A program made the position numbers and the translations under genes. Positions 8,459 to 14,558 of a stretch of 17,414 nucleotides of DNA are shown one piece after another; the first letter of the stretch is position 1; every line of letters starts with the position of its first letter. The notes below the pieces were generated by a model. That model was not told the DNA's origin and made no database searches. It saw nothing but the letters and a program-made list of their open reading frames with translations. This DNA is from Microcaldota archaeon (lineage in GTDB: Archaea > Micrarchaeota > Micrarchaeia > Micrarchaeales > Micrarchaeaceae), in assembly GCA_021812205.1 (NCBI GenBank), contig JAKAOJ010000002.1, forward strand, positions 1-17,414. The letters are read 5' to 3'.

Positions 8459-8719
8459 TTACTGCTTGACAGCCTCAAGCATGCTAAGTATGTTCCATAT
8501 CGTGGTGCGCGCCTGCGCCGGTAGGTTTATGTCGTTGCTCACCGAATCAAGCGCGTATATCGCCGAGGATACGCGCACCGTAATCTCGCCGGCGTCGTTG
8601 AGCTTTGCCTTGGCTTCGTTGACTGCACTCCTCACATTTTTCGGGACGCTCGTGTCGGTTATAAGCGCGTCCATCTGCATGTTAATCTGTTCTAGTACTC
8701 CCGTTTGCTCGTCGGCCAT
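8459..8719 (-). CDS. UPF0147 family protein, first gene of the polymerase D operon
   Basis: An 86-residue all-helical protein resembling the archaeal UPF0147 family, whose function is unknown to me. It is acidic, with a conserved core around PKNVRSAVNEAKAKL and a C-terminal segment rich in small and hydrophobic residues. I use the ATG at 8719 because AGGTGA at 8730-8725 sits 5 nt upstream; the in-frame GTG at 8728 lies inside that ribosome binding site. The stop is 5 nt before DP1, so it is cotranscribed and probably stoichiometric with polymerase D. A link to replication is inferred from position only. Confidence 0.88.
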   Translation of the reverse strand: MADEQTGVLEQINMQMDALITDTSVPKNVRSAVNEAKAKLNDAGEITVRVSSAIYALDSVSNDINLPAQARTTIWNILSMLEAVKQ

Positions 8720-8724
8720 GCAAT

Positions 8725-8730
8725 TCACCT
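8725..8730 (-). promoter_or_regulatory. Ribosome binding site of the UPF0147 gene
   Basis: AGGTGA on the minus strand, 5 nt before the ATG at 8719. It overlaps a possible GTG start at 8728 and so decides the start in favour of 8719. Confidence 0.6.
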
Positions 8731-8781
8731 ACAGAATATCGCCTAAAGAATAGGACTTATTGTATTAGCTTTGGCGTACAT

Positions 8782-8790
8782 CTATTTATG
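8782..8790 (-). promoter_or_regulatory. Possible TATA box of the UPF0147-DP1-DP2 operon
   Basis: CATAAATAG on the minus strand overlaps the 3' end of the methyltransferase gene and would give a leader of about 35-40 nt. A second AT-rich candidate (CTAATACAATAAG, near 8770-8757) would give a shorter leader. The gap is only 66 nt, and readthrough from the methyltransferase is also possible. Confidence 0.3.
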
Positions 8791-9370
8791 CATTTGTTTG
8801 CCGCCCACTTTTCTGCAGAACTAGGAGGTAATGCGTGCCGTAATCCCTTTCCATTACCTTAGAAAAACCCAACGCTGCGAATCTCTTTGCCACCGTTTCT
8901 TGGTCGAGCCTTATCGATAAGGGTGGGCCGCCGTTATAGATGTGCGCCTTCTTCCAATCGAAAACCACGGCAAAGCCTTCCGGCTCAAGCACCCTGTGTA
9001 TCTCTGCCTCGTATCCTCGCGGCATATCGTGGAAAGAATTGCTGGCGAAGACCGCGCCTGCGCTTCCGTCTTTCAGAGGTATGGCAGCGCCCTTGGAGAG
9101 CAGCGGCTCTATGTTAGGTATGCCCTTGCAGTTCTCCGCCAGCGCCCCGAGCATCATGCTGTCGTTGTCGACCGCGTACACCGTGCTGGCGTGCGATGCG
9201 AGGATCTTGGTTATGCCGCCGTCTCCTGAGCCAAGGTCGACGACGCTGCGGCCTTCGATATAGGGCTTTATCTCGCCGACTACGCGCTCCATCAGCTCCA
9301 GCCTGTCGGGGGAGCTCCAGCCCCAGTGCATGTGGCGGCCGCCGTGCTGCGGCTCATGCACGGGCGTCAT
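8786..9370 (-). CDS. Class I SAM-dependent methyltransferase, coupled to PadR
   Basis: A 194-aa Rossmann-type methyltransferase. The SAM-binding motif I is VVDLGSGDGG (residues 43-52); the acidic residue ending strand 2 is in AVDND (D68); a NSFHDMP block (about 108-114) stands where motif IV is expected. The N-terminus is rich in His and Trp (HGGRHMHWGW, residues 9-18) before a PDR turn, a pattern that could bind metal or shape the substrate pocket. The substrate is unknown. The ATG overlaps the PadR stop as ATGA, so translation is coupled to the regulator and the enzyme is probably under PadR control. A plausible role is modification of a toxic small molecule or metalloid sensed by PadR; this is inference from context only. 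Confidence 0.87.
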   Translation of the reverse strand: MTPVHEPQHGGRHMHWGWSSPDRLELMERVVGEIKPYIEGRSVVDLGSGDGGITKILASHASTVYAVDNDSMMLGALAENCKGIPNIEPLLSKGAAIPLKDGSAGAVFASNSFHDMPRGYEAEIHRVLEPEGFAVVFDWKKAHIYNGGPPLSIRLDQETVAKRFAALGFSKVMERDYGTHYLLVLQKSGRQTNA

Positions 9371-9825
9371 AGGCGGTCCACACCCTCCTTTATTTTCTTC
9401 AGCCTGTCGGAGTACTTCTTCAGCAGCTCCCTGTTGTCGTGCAGGTACTCCACCATGCCCTCCATCTCTGAGAGGGCGCGCTCTATTGGCGCAGACCTGT
9501 CCCGGCTTATGCCCATGTATTCGTAGCCCTTGTTGGTGAGCGAGTACCTGCCGTCGTCATCGCGGCTCAGCACACCGTCCTCGACGAGCCCGTTCAGCAT
9601 CGGGTATATCGAGCCCGGGCTCGGCCTCCACCAGCCCATGCTCTGGGACTCCATTGATTCCATTATCTCTGCGCCGGTCATGGGTTTCTCCCTCAGCAGG
9701 TAAAGCGCCCAGTACTTTATGCCGCGGCCTCTGAAGCCGCCTCCCATGCCTGCCCCAAAGCCGCCGAACCTTGGCCCATGCGCTTCCGCGCCCTCTTCGT
9801 TCCAGTGCCTTCCGTGAGGTCCCAT
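9367..9825 (-). CDS. PadR family transcriptional regulator
   Basis: A 152-aa winged-helix regulator. Residues about 1-33 form a Gly/His/Arg-rich flexible arm (GFGAGMGGGFRGRG). The winged helix (about 34-105) contains the PadR signatures KYWALYLLREKPMTGAEIM and SPGSIYPMLNGLVEDGVL, and the C-terminal helix (about 110-150, rich in Lys and Glu) should mediate dimerisation. PadR proteins usually repress their own operon and release DNA on binding a small ligand. The upstream region has the palindromes expected for this, overlapping the likely transcription start. Its only partner in the unit is the overlapping methyltransferase gene. Confidence 0.92.
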   Translation of the reverse strand: MGPHGRHWNEEGAEAHGPRFGGFGAGMGGGFRGRGIKYWALYLLREKPMTGAEIMESMESQSMGWWRPSPGSIYPMLNGLVEDGVLSRDDDGRYSLTNKGYEYMGISRDRSAPIERALSEMEGMVEYLHDNRELLKKYSDRLKKIKEGVDRL

Positions 9826-9843
9826 TTCATCATCTCTATCTAA

Positions 9844-9877
9844 TTGATATCATTTAGATATCAAATAGATATTTATG
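9844..9877 (-). promoter_or_regulatory. PadR operator and promoter
   Basis: TTGATAT (9844-9850) and ATATCAA (9858-9864) form a perfect 7-bp inverted repeat with a 7-nt spacer. GATATCA occurs at 9846-9852 and 9857-9863 (11 bp apart, same face of the helix), and TAGATAT at 9855-9861 and 9866-9872 (also 11 bp apart). On the minus strand a TATA-like CATAAATATC (9877-9868) lies upstream, so transcription would start near 9846, inside the palindrome. This is the layout expected of an autorepressed PadR gene. Binding is not shown by sequence alone. Confidence 0.5.
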
Positions 9878-9907
9878 TCTTGCGCCTGGCAGCGCAGCCT
9901 GATGGGC

Positions 9908-10462
9908 TCACTTGCCGATGAGCTTGGCGTAGTTCTCGGCAAGCGTTGCAAATGACGCCTCGTGGAATTCCTGCCTGGTGAAGGAGGCAAACCTCTTCGC
10001 AGCCCCTAGATCCTCGAGGAGGAGCACCACGCTGCCTATGAGCGTCTCGTTGAAGATGCGCCCGCTGCATTTTGTGCAGTAGGGCCTCATCCTGTGCACT
10101 ATGTGGACCGTTCCGCCCTTCAGCTTGCCTATCACGATGGTGGCGCCTCTGCTTTCCTCCTTGGGTATGCGCCTCGCTATCAGCATGTCGTCTATTGCTG
10201 CTTCTTCAGCATGGACAGTAACACACAGCTCCAAGCCTACGCCCCCATGCAGCTCGAACCGTTTCCTTGGGCAGTTAGCGCACGTGTATGTGCCCTTTAT
10301 CTCTTCTGGTACATGATTATAGCCAGTGCCGAGCACTTTGCCTCCCTTGAATATTACAGCGCCGTACTGGGCTTCGTCGCAGTCTGCCTTCTTGGCGAGC
10401 TCTATGGCCTCTTCGTAGTGCTTCACGAGCTCTGATCCGCTGTCCGCGGTTATGCACTCCAT
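9908..10462 (-). CDS. CMP/dCMP deaminase-family zinc-dependent (deoxy)nucleotide deaminase
   Basis: A 184-aa protein of the cytidine deaminase fold. The zinc and catalytic motif HAEEAAI (H84, E86) is followed by the second zinc pair PYCTKC (C129, C132); most relatives have PCxxC, so one residue is inserted between Pro and Cys. An extra CANC pair (C61, C64), just before the HAE block, might hold a structural zinc as in some dCMP deaminases. Likely reaction: hydrolytic deamination of a cytosine nucleotide; the exact substrate is not determined. The ATG at 10462 is chosen because AGGTG (10473-10469) lies 6 nt upstream; the GTG at 10471 is part of that site. It follows the lipoate-ligase-like gene by 14 nt. 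Confidence 0.82.
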   Translation of the reverse strand: MECITADSGSELVKHYEEAIELAKKADCDEAQYGAVIFKGGKVLGTGYNHVPEEIKGTYTCANCPRKRFELHGGVGLELCVTVHAEEAAIDDMLIARRIPKEESRGATIVIGKLKGGTVHIVHRMRPYCTKCSGRIFNETLIGSVVLLLEDLGAAKRFASFTRQEFHEASFATLAENYAKLIGK

Positions 10463-10468
10463 CGCATG

Positions 10469-10473
10469 CACCT
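10469..10473 (-). promoter_or_regulatory. Ribosome binding site of the deaminase gene
   Basis: AGGTG on the minus strand, 6 nt before the ATG at 10462, placed just upstream of the preceding gene's stop at 10477. It decides against the overlapping GTG at 10471. Confidence 0.55.
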
Positions 10474-10476
10474 GTC

Positions 10477-11364
10477 TCAGCCCTCATAGAGAAGGCAGAA
10501 GCTTGAATCTTCCCTTAGCGCTATGTCCTTCCTGAATAGCCACTCCCTGCTTGCATAGCCGTGCTCCCTCGTGCCGCTGCCAGACGAGAGGGCACTGCGC
10601 GCATATGAAAGGATGGCGGAACGCTCTTCTGCACTGGCATCGCATTCAGCCGCAAACCTGCGCCCGAATGCACGGAGCATGTTGCGCTCCAGCATCAGCT
10701 TGTATTCCTGCACGCTGAAGCCGTTGCCTGCAAGGCCTGCAACGCACGGCAGCGTCTTGAGCCGTTCGTAGTGGTCTTCTTTAAGCTGTATCGCTGCATT
10801 TATCGCATCAGCGTCCCACCTCCCTACTGCTATCACGCCGTGGTAGAGGAATGAGCGGCCGCTGCTGATGTGCTGGCCGTGCCCTGCTATCGGCTCCGCG
10901 CCATCGGCGCGTATGCTGAACGGTATGCGCCCGGCTGGAGCCTGGCCCAGCACCATCGTGTGGCCATGTCCTATGGTCGCCTCGAGGGCTTCTGCAGTGG
11001 CAGCGCCGAGGTAGTTGTGGATTGACGTCTGGTTGTCGGAAAAGCCGAAGCCTGCCGGCCCTGCTATGCTGTACGAGAGGACGTTGTCGTCTATGTAAAT
11101 AGGCTTGCCTGCGCTTATGCGCCTGGTGAACTCCATGCCAGGGACCATAGCCTTTATGTTCTTGGCAGAGTCGGAATTGGCGAGTATTATGCATGGTGAT
11201 GTGAAATCATAGAGCCTCAGGAAGAATTTGCGCTCCTGCTCGGCGCGGCGCATCATTGCCTCGTCCATCGCCATGTTTAGCGCTGCGCTGTGCCGGCCGT
11301 AGCCCAGGTAGACCAGCTCTGCATCCACCGTCTTTACAGCAGCAACATCCCTGCTCGCCTGCAT
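10477..11364 (-). CDS. Lipoate/biotin protein ligase-like protein (LplA/BPL fold), atypical active site
   Basis: A 295-aa protein with the BPL/LplA/LipB fold. It opens with ALNMAMDEAMM, the family's N-x-A-x-D-E-A helix, then TRRISAGKPIYIDD, which corresponds to the RRxSGG ligand loop, and ISSGRSFLYHGVIAV, which corresponds to the KxSG...HHG block. In true ligases the start of that block is a Lys that contacts the acyl-adenylate; here the position reads Q164-H165. The GG of the ligand loop is also AG. It could be a ligase with altered chemistry, an acyltransferase, or a binding protein. AGGGTG (11378-11373) lies 8 nt before the ATG at 11364, so I use that start rather than the GTG at 11373. 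It is second in a polX - ligase-like - deaminase unit. Confidence 0.72.
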   Translation of the reverse strand: MQASRDVAAVKTVDAELVYLGYGRHSAALNMAMDEAMMRRAEQERKFFLRLYDFTSPCIILANSDSAKNIKAMVPGMEFTRRISAGKPIYIDDNVLSYSIAGPAGFGFSDNQTSIHNYLGAATAEALEATIGHGHTMVLGQAPAGRIPFSIRADGAEPIAGHGQHISSGRSFLYHGVIAVGRWDADAINAAIQLKEDHYERLKTLPCVAGLAGNGFSVQEYKLMLERNMLRAFGRRFAAECDASAEERSAILSYARSALSSGSGTREHGYASREWLFRKDIALREDSSFCLLYEG

Positions 11365-11388
11365 TCTGCGCACACCCTTTCATTTCAT

Positions 11389-13119
11389 TTATCTCTTTAG
11401 CTGCCTATTAAGCTTTTCCAGTGGCAGCGTGTTTGCAATCCTGGCCTTGCCTAGCCATGCCCTCCTTGCTGTGCCGACGCCGTAGCGCAGGTTAGCGTAA
11501 TGCGTGATGTTGTGCGCGTCAGAGTCTATAGAGAACATTACCTTGTGCTTCGAAGCCGCCATTATGTTGGTGTCATTCAGGTCCAGCCTGTTTGGGAATG
11601 AGTTTATTTCCAGCATTACGTTGCTGCCCGCTGCAGCCTCTGCCACCCTGTCCAGGTCTATCTGGTATGGCTCGCGCACGTTTATGATGCGGCCAGTCGG
11701 GTGAGCGAGCACGTGTATGAGCCCTGATTCGATGGCCTTTATCACGCGCGATGTCATCTCCTTCTCAGGCATGTTGAATGCCGAGTGCACAGCGCCTACT
11801 GCGCAGTCCATGCCCTTCATAGTCTTGGTATTGAGGTCGAGGCTTCCGTCCTTCAGTATGTCCACCTCTGCACCCTTGAGTATGGTGAGCCTGCCCTCGT
11901 ACTTGTCGTTCAGCGCGTCGACCCTCTTGAAGTACTCGGCAAAGGCCTTCTCGTCCATGCCCCTTGCCACCTTCAGGCTTTTTGTATGGTTAGTGGTGGC
12001 GATGTACTGCAGGCCGGCCTTGATTGCGGCATCAGCCATCTCATCTAGCGTGTTCTGGCCGTCCGTTTCTTTGGTGTGCGTGTGCAGGTCGCCCTTCAGG
12101 TCCTTTAGCTCGACGAGCTCCGGCACCCTGTGCTCCTGCGCAAGTTTTATCTCGCCGCGGTCCTCGCGCATCTCCGGCGGCATCCACTGCATGCCAAGCT
12201 TCCCGTATATCTCAGGCTCGTCCCTGCTCACGATCAGCTTGCCATTCCTGCCGAACAGCCCGTACTCGTTGAGCTTGTAGCCCTTTGCTATCGCAATCTT
12301 GCGCACCGCGATATTGTGCGCCTTGCTCCCGGTAAAGTACTGCATCGCTGCGCCGAAGCTGTCAGGGCTTATGACGCGCAGGTCGCACGTGAGCCCAAGC
12401 CTGAGCTGCACTGTCGTTTTTGTCGGGCCCTTGACCAGGGCGCGTTCCACGCCCTCCATCTTCTCGAAGAAATCCATGACCTTCGGCCCGTCGTCCGCCA
12501 AGACCAGTATGTCCAGGTCGCCAACGGTCTCGCGCATCCTGCGTGTGGAGCCGGCTATGATTGCTTTGTAGACTAGCCCGCTGCGAGAGAGCTCAGCAAC
12601 CATCGCCTCTGCTTCGGGGAGCACGTCTCCAAGCAGCATCCGGCCGCCTGTGCTGTCGGCCATAGCCAGGCTCTTTGCCAGGGCTTCCTCGCTCTTCTCC
12701 CCAAAGCCCTCCAGGTCCCGCACCTTGTGCCCCGAGACCGCCTTCCTGAGGCCCGCTACGTCCCTGACCCCAAGCATCCTGTACAGGGTGACGCACTTCT
12801 TTGCGCCGATGCCCTCGATTTTCATCAGCTCCGTGAAGTTTATCGGGTACTTCTTCTTCAGCATGTCATACTTCTTGATGTGGCCCGTCTTCAGGTACTC
12901 CTCTATGTGGCCGGCTATGCCCTTGCCTACGCTAGGTATTTCCATCAGCGCTGCCACCCCTCCGCGCCTGTATATCGCTGCAACGTCCTCCTGCATGCCT
13001 GCGATGTTCAGTGCAGCAGCCTGGTAGGCCCGCACTTCGAAGCGCGATGTCTTGGTGTCATCGATGCTCAGCATCGCCGCTATCTCGTCGAACATCTCGG
13101 CAATCTCCCGGTTCTTCAT
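11389..13119 (-). CDS. polX: Family X DNA polymerase with PHP domain (PolX)
   Basis: Gap-filling repair polymerase of the bacterial/archaeal PolX type, 576 aa, close to the roughly 570 aa usual for the family. Order: N-terminal 8-kDa-like domain with helix-hairpin-helix motifs (about 1-150, including IPSVGKGIAGHIEEY and IEGIGAKKC); polymerase palm with GST (G190, S191), catalytic D201 and D203 in GDLDIL, and D246 in TCDLRV; then a PHP domain from about 340 with DLHTHT (D344, H346, H348), TNHT, KGAEVDIL, GAVHSAF, LAHPTG and SIDSDAH. Both the polymerase and the PHP metal-site residues look intact, so gap filling plus 3'-5' exonuclease or AP-processing activity is expected. It leads an operon with the ligase-like gene 24 nt downstream and is divergent from the transglutaminase-like gene. 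Confidence 0.96.
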   Translation of the reverse strand: MKNREIAEMFDEIAAMLSIDDTKTSRFEVRAYQAAALNIAGMQEDVAAIYRRGGVAALMEIPSVGKGIAGHIEEYLKTGHIKKYDMLKKKYPINFTELMKIEGIGAKKCVTLYRMLGVRDVAGLRKAVSGHKVRDLEGFGEKSEEALAKSLAMADSTGGRMLLGDVLPEAEAMVAELSRSGLVYKAIIAGSTRRMRETVGDLDILVLADDGPKVMDFFEKMEGVERALVKGPTKTTVQLRLGLTCDLRVISPDSFGAAMQYFTGSKAHNIAVRKIAIAKGYKLNEYGLFGRNGKLIVSRDEPEIYGKLGMQWMPPEMREDRGEIKLAQEHRVPELVELKDLKGDLHTHTKETDGQNTLDEMADAAIKAGLQYIATTNHTKSLKVARGMDEKAFAEYFKRVDALNDKYEGRLTILKGAEVDILKDGSLDLNTKTMKGMDCAVGAVHSAFNMPEKEMTSRVIKAIESGLIHVLAHPTGRIINVREPYQIDLDRVAEAAAGSNVMLEINSFPNRLDLNDTNIMAASKHKVMFSIDSDAHNITHYANLRYGVGTARRAWLGKARIANTLPLEKLNRQLKR

Positions 13120-13166
13120 CCTAAACCGCCGCCACTTTGCGCTCAGCTATCTGCATGGCAAGGAAT

Positions 13167-13176
13167 CCTTTTATCC
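13167..13176. promoter_or_regulatory. Possible shared TATA box between polX and the divergent gene
   Basis: The 82-nt divergent gap contains CCTTTTATCC on the plus strand, which reads as GGATAAAAGG on the minus strand. It lies about 27-35 nt before the plus-strand ATG at 13202 (nearly leaderless) and about 50 nt before the polX ATG. AAGGA/TCCTT arms at 13160-13170 form a near-palindrome beside it. Either or both directions could use it. Confidence 0.4.
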
Positions 13177-13201
13177 CTTGGCATGCAAGTATTTGACTGG
13201 A

Positions 13202-13792
13202 ATGGAAATGGAGGAAAAAGCGGCTGAGGGCGAGAGGCTTGAGGGCCTCAACCAGCTCTACCTTGCAATAATACAGCGCTACAAGGGCTACATAGAGGAA
13301 GAGGAGAGCCTGTCAGTCGCAGAGCTGCCCACGCTAGTAACGCCGCAGAGCGAAAAGGTGGCTGACAAGGCTGCGGAGATAATGGATGATTTCGAGCACT
13401 ATACTTATGACACCGACTTTTATGATGCGAGCGTCAAGGCCCTGGAGTTCGTGAAGGACAGCATAGCTGAAGTGGTGCTCCCGCTGCAGTTCTGGCTCAC
13501 GCCGACTGACACGCTGACATTCAAGATGGGCGACGCTGTGGACAAGTGCGTGCTGCTGTGCAGCCTGCTCATCAAGATGGGCAATCCCTCGGCCAAGGTG
13601 TTCATGAAAATGTACGACACCACAAGGAGCGTTGTAGTGTATTATGATTACAACGGCAAGACGTACATGCTGGACATAAAGGACGGTGTCAGGGAGTTTG
13701 CCTCGAGAGAGCAGCTTCTGGGCTCGCTGGGCATAAACGACGACGTCACGGCCTACGAGTTCAACGACAAGATGTACGTTGACATAGCCTGA
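13202..13792 (+). CDS. Transglutaminase-like fold protein lacking the catalytic Cys
   Basis: A 196-aa soluble, acidic protein. The N-terminal part (about 1-75) is helical and Glu-rich. The C-terminal part resembles the transglutaminase/papain-like core: LPLQFWLTPTDTL, then KMGDAVDKCVLLCSLLIKMG, then a beta segment ending in YMLDIKDG. In active relatives the GD is followed by the nucleophile Cys and the later strand carries His; here the Cys position is A112 (C116 and C120 are nearby) and no His is seen before the YYDYNGKTYMLD strand. It therefore looks like a non-catalytic or rewired member. The start at 13202 or the ATG at 13208 cannot be separated. The gene ends 1 nt before the stop of the convergent mini-gene. 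I do not assign a function. Confidence 0.68.
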   Translation: MEMEEKAAEGERLEGLNQLYLAIIQRYKGYIEEEESLSVAELPTLVTPQSEKVADKAAEIMDDFEHYTYDTDFYDASVKALEFVKDSIAEVVLPLQFWLTPTDTLTFKMGDAVDKCVLLCSLLIKMGNPSAKVFMKMYDTTRSVVVYYDYNGKTYMLDIKDGVREFASREQLLGSLGINDDVTAYEFNDKMYVDIA

Positions 13793-13793
13793 G

Positions 13794-13916
13794 TCAGGAG
13801 CTCCTGCGCACCGCCTTGAGCCTCTTCCTGTGCGGCTTCTTGATCCTCTTCAGCTTCAGCTTGCTCCTGTATGCCTTCCCCACCTTCCTGTTGGTCTTCG
13901 CTGCCTTTTTCTTCAT
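13794..13916 (-). CDS. 40-residue highly basic mini-protein
   Basis: A small reading frame with start ATG at 13916 and GGTG (13928-13925) 8 nt upstream. Of 40 residues, 13 are Lys and 7 are Arg, with one Tyr and no acidic residue. It begins MKKKAAKTNRK and ends LKAVRRSS. Such composition fits an rRNA- or DNA-binding peptide, like the smallest archaeal ribosomal proteins, but I cannot match it to L39e, L41e or S30e. It follows the hsp20 stop by 22 nt and is probably cotranscribed with it. Its stop lies 1 nt from the stop of the convergent gene. Confidence 0.6.
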   Translation of the reverse strand: MKKKAAKTNRKVGKAYRSKLKLKRIKKPHRKRLKAVRRSS

Positions 13917-13924
13917 CAGTATCA

Positions 13925-13928
13925 CACC
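13925..13928 (-). promoter_or_regulatory. Ribosome binding site of the basic mini-protein gene
   Basis: GGTG on the minus strand, 8 nt before the ATG at 13916. It matches the AGGTG pattern used by the deaminase and UPF0147 genes and supports translation of this small frame. Confidence 0.45.
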
Positions 13929-13938
13929 ACAGGATAAG

Positions 13939-14484
13939 TCAGCTCACTTTTATTAGCGTTTCGCTCTGCTCGTCGGCGCACACCGGCACCGTTATCTCCA
14001 GCACGCCGTTGTTGTAGTGCGCCTCGCCTGCCTTCGGGTCGATGTTGTGCCTCAGCTGCACCTCCCTGTCGTAGACCCCGTGCGTCGTTATGGCATGCAC
14101 CCTTATGCTCGTGGCGCCTGCAGTCACTGTTATGTCGCCCTTCTCTGCGCCGGCAAGCTCGACCATCATGGTTGCCTTCCTCTCGTTCTCGGACACGTCG
14201 ACTAGCGGCTCGCGCTCCGGGGAGCGCTTCGGTGGCATTGCCGGGCTTGCGGAAGCTGCACCGCACTGGGGCCTTGAAGCTGCAGGGGTCGCGCTCACAT
14301 TCTCTATGATTGCGTTGCCGTTCTCTATCTTCACCTTGAACGACAGGACAAGAGGCATGTCGAACTGCTTCAGCTCGGGGAATTCCTTTGAGACGCCGTT
14401 AAGCAGGTTGTTGAACAGTGTGTTGATGTCGGGAGATGCGTCTAGGTCTATATTTACGTTGGCTGTAGGCTTCCTCCTTGCCAT
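13939..14484 (-). CDS. Hsp20/alpha-crystallin family small heat-shock protein
   Basis: A 181-aa chaperone of the small heat-shock family, expected to hold unfolded proteins as an oligomer. The N-terminal region (about 1-60) is unusual and has its own fold-like pattern (NVNIDLDASPDINTLFNNLL, then PLVLSFKVKIENG). A Pro/Ala/Ser-rich linker (about 65-95) precedes the alpha-crystallin domain (about 95-170), which carries the hallmark NNGVLEITVPV. The tail LIKVS may serve as the short I-x-I/V motif. The ATG at 14484 is chosen because a TATA-like TATTTATAG sits about 32-40 nt upstream; the frame stays open to 14571, but that would put the promoter inside the gene. The basic mini-protein gene follows by 22 nt. 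Confidence 0.85.
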   Translation of the reverse strand: MARRKPTANVNIDLDASPDINTLFNNLLNGVSKEFPELKQFDMPLVLSFKVKIENGNAIIENVSATPAASRPQCGAASASPAMPPKRSPEREPLVDVSENERKATMMVELAGAEKGDITVTAGATSIRVHAITTHGVYDREVQLRHNIDPKAGEAHYNNGVLEITVPVCADEQSETLIKVS

Positions 14485-14515
14485 GCTCCCATCCGCGCAG
14501 AAATTGGTGCTCCAT

Positions 14516-14524
14516 CTATAAATA
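14516..14524 (-). promoter_or_regulatory. Probable TATA box of hsp20
   Basis: TATTTATAG on the minus strand is about 32-40 nt before the ATG at 14484, giving a leader of about 10 nt. Just upstream, ATACC (14522-14526) and GGTAT (14541-14545) form a 5-bp inverted repeat around a T7 tract (14534-14540), a possible operator. Together they fill the gap between fen1 and hsp20. Confidence 0.5.
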
Positions 14525-14558
14525 CCATACTGATTTTTTTGGTATAGGAGCGGTGCTT

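Noticed and set aside
9881..9896. Hairpin TGCGC-ctggca-GCGCA after the deaminase stop as an intrinsic terminator
   Set aside because: The stem is only 5 bp and no U-run follows on the minus strand. It may be chance.
14534..14540. T7 run as a transcription terminator
   Set aside because: It is a T-run on the plus strand, but the neighbouring genes are on the minus strand, where it reads as A. It more likely belongs to the hsp20 promoter region.
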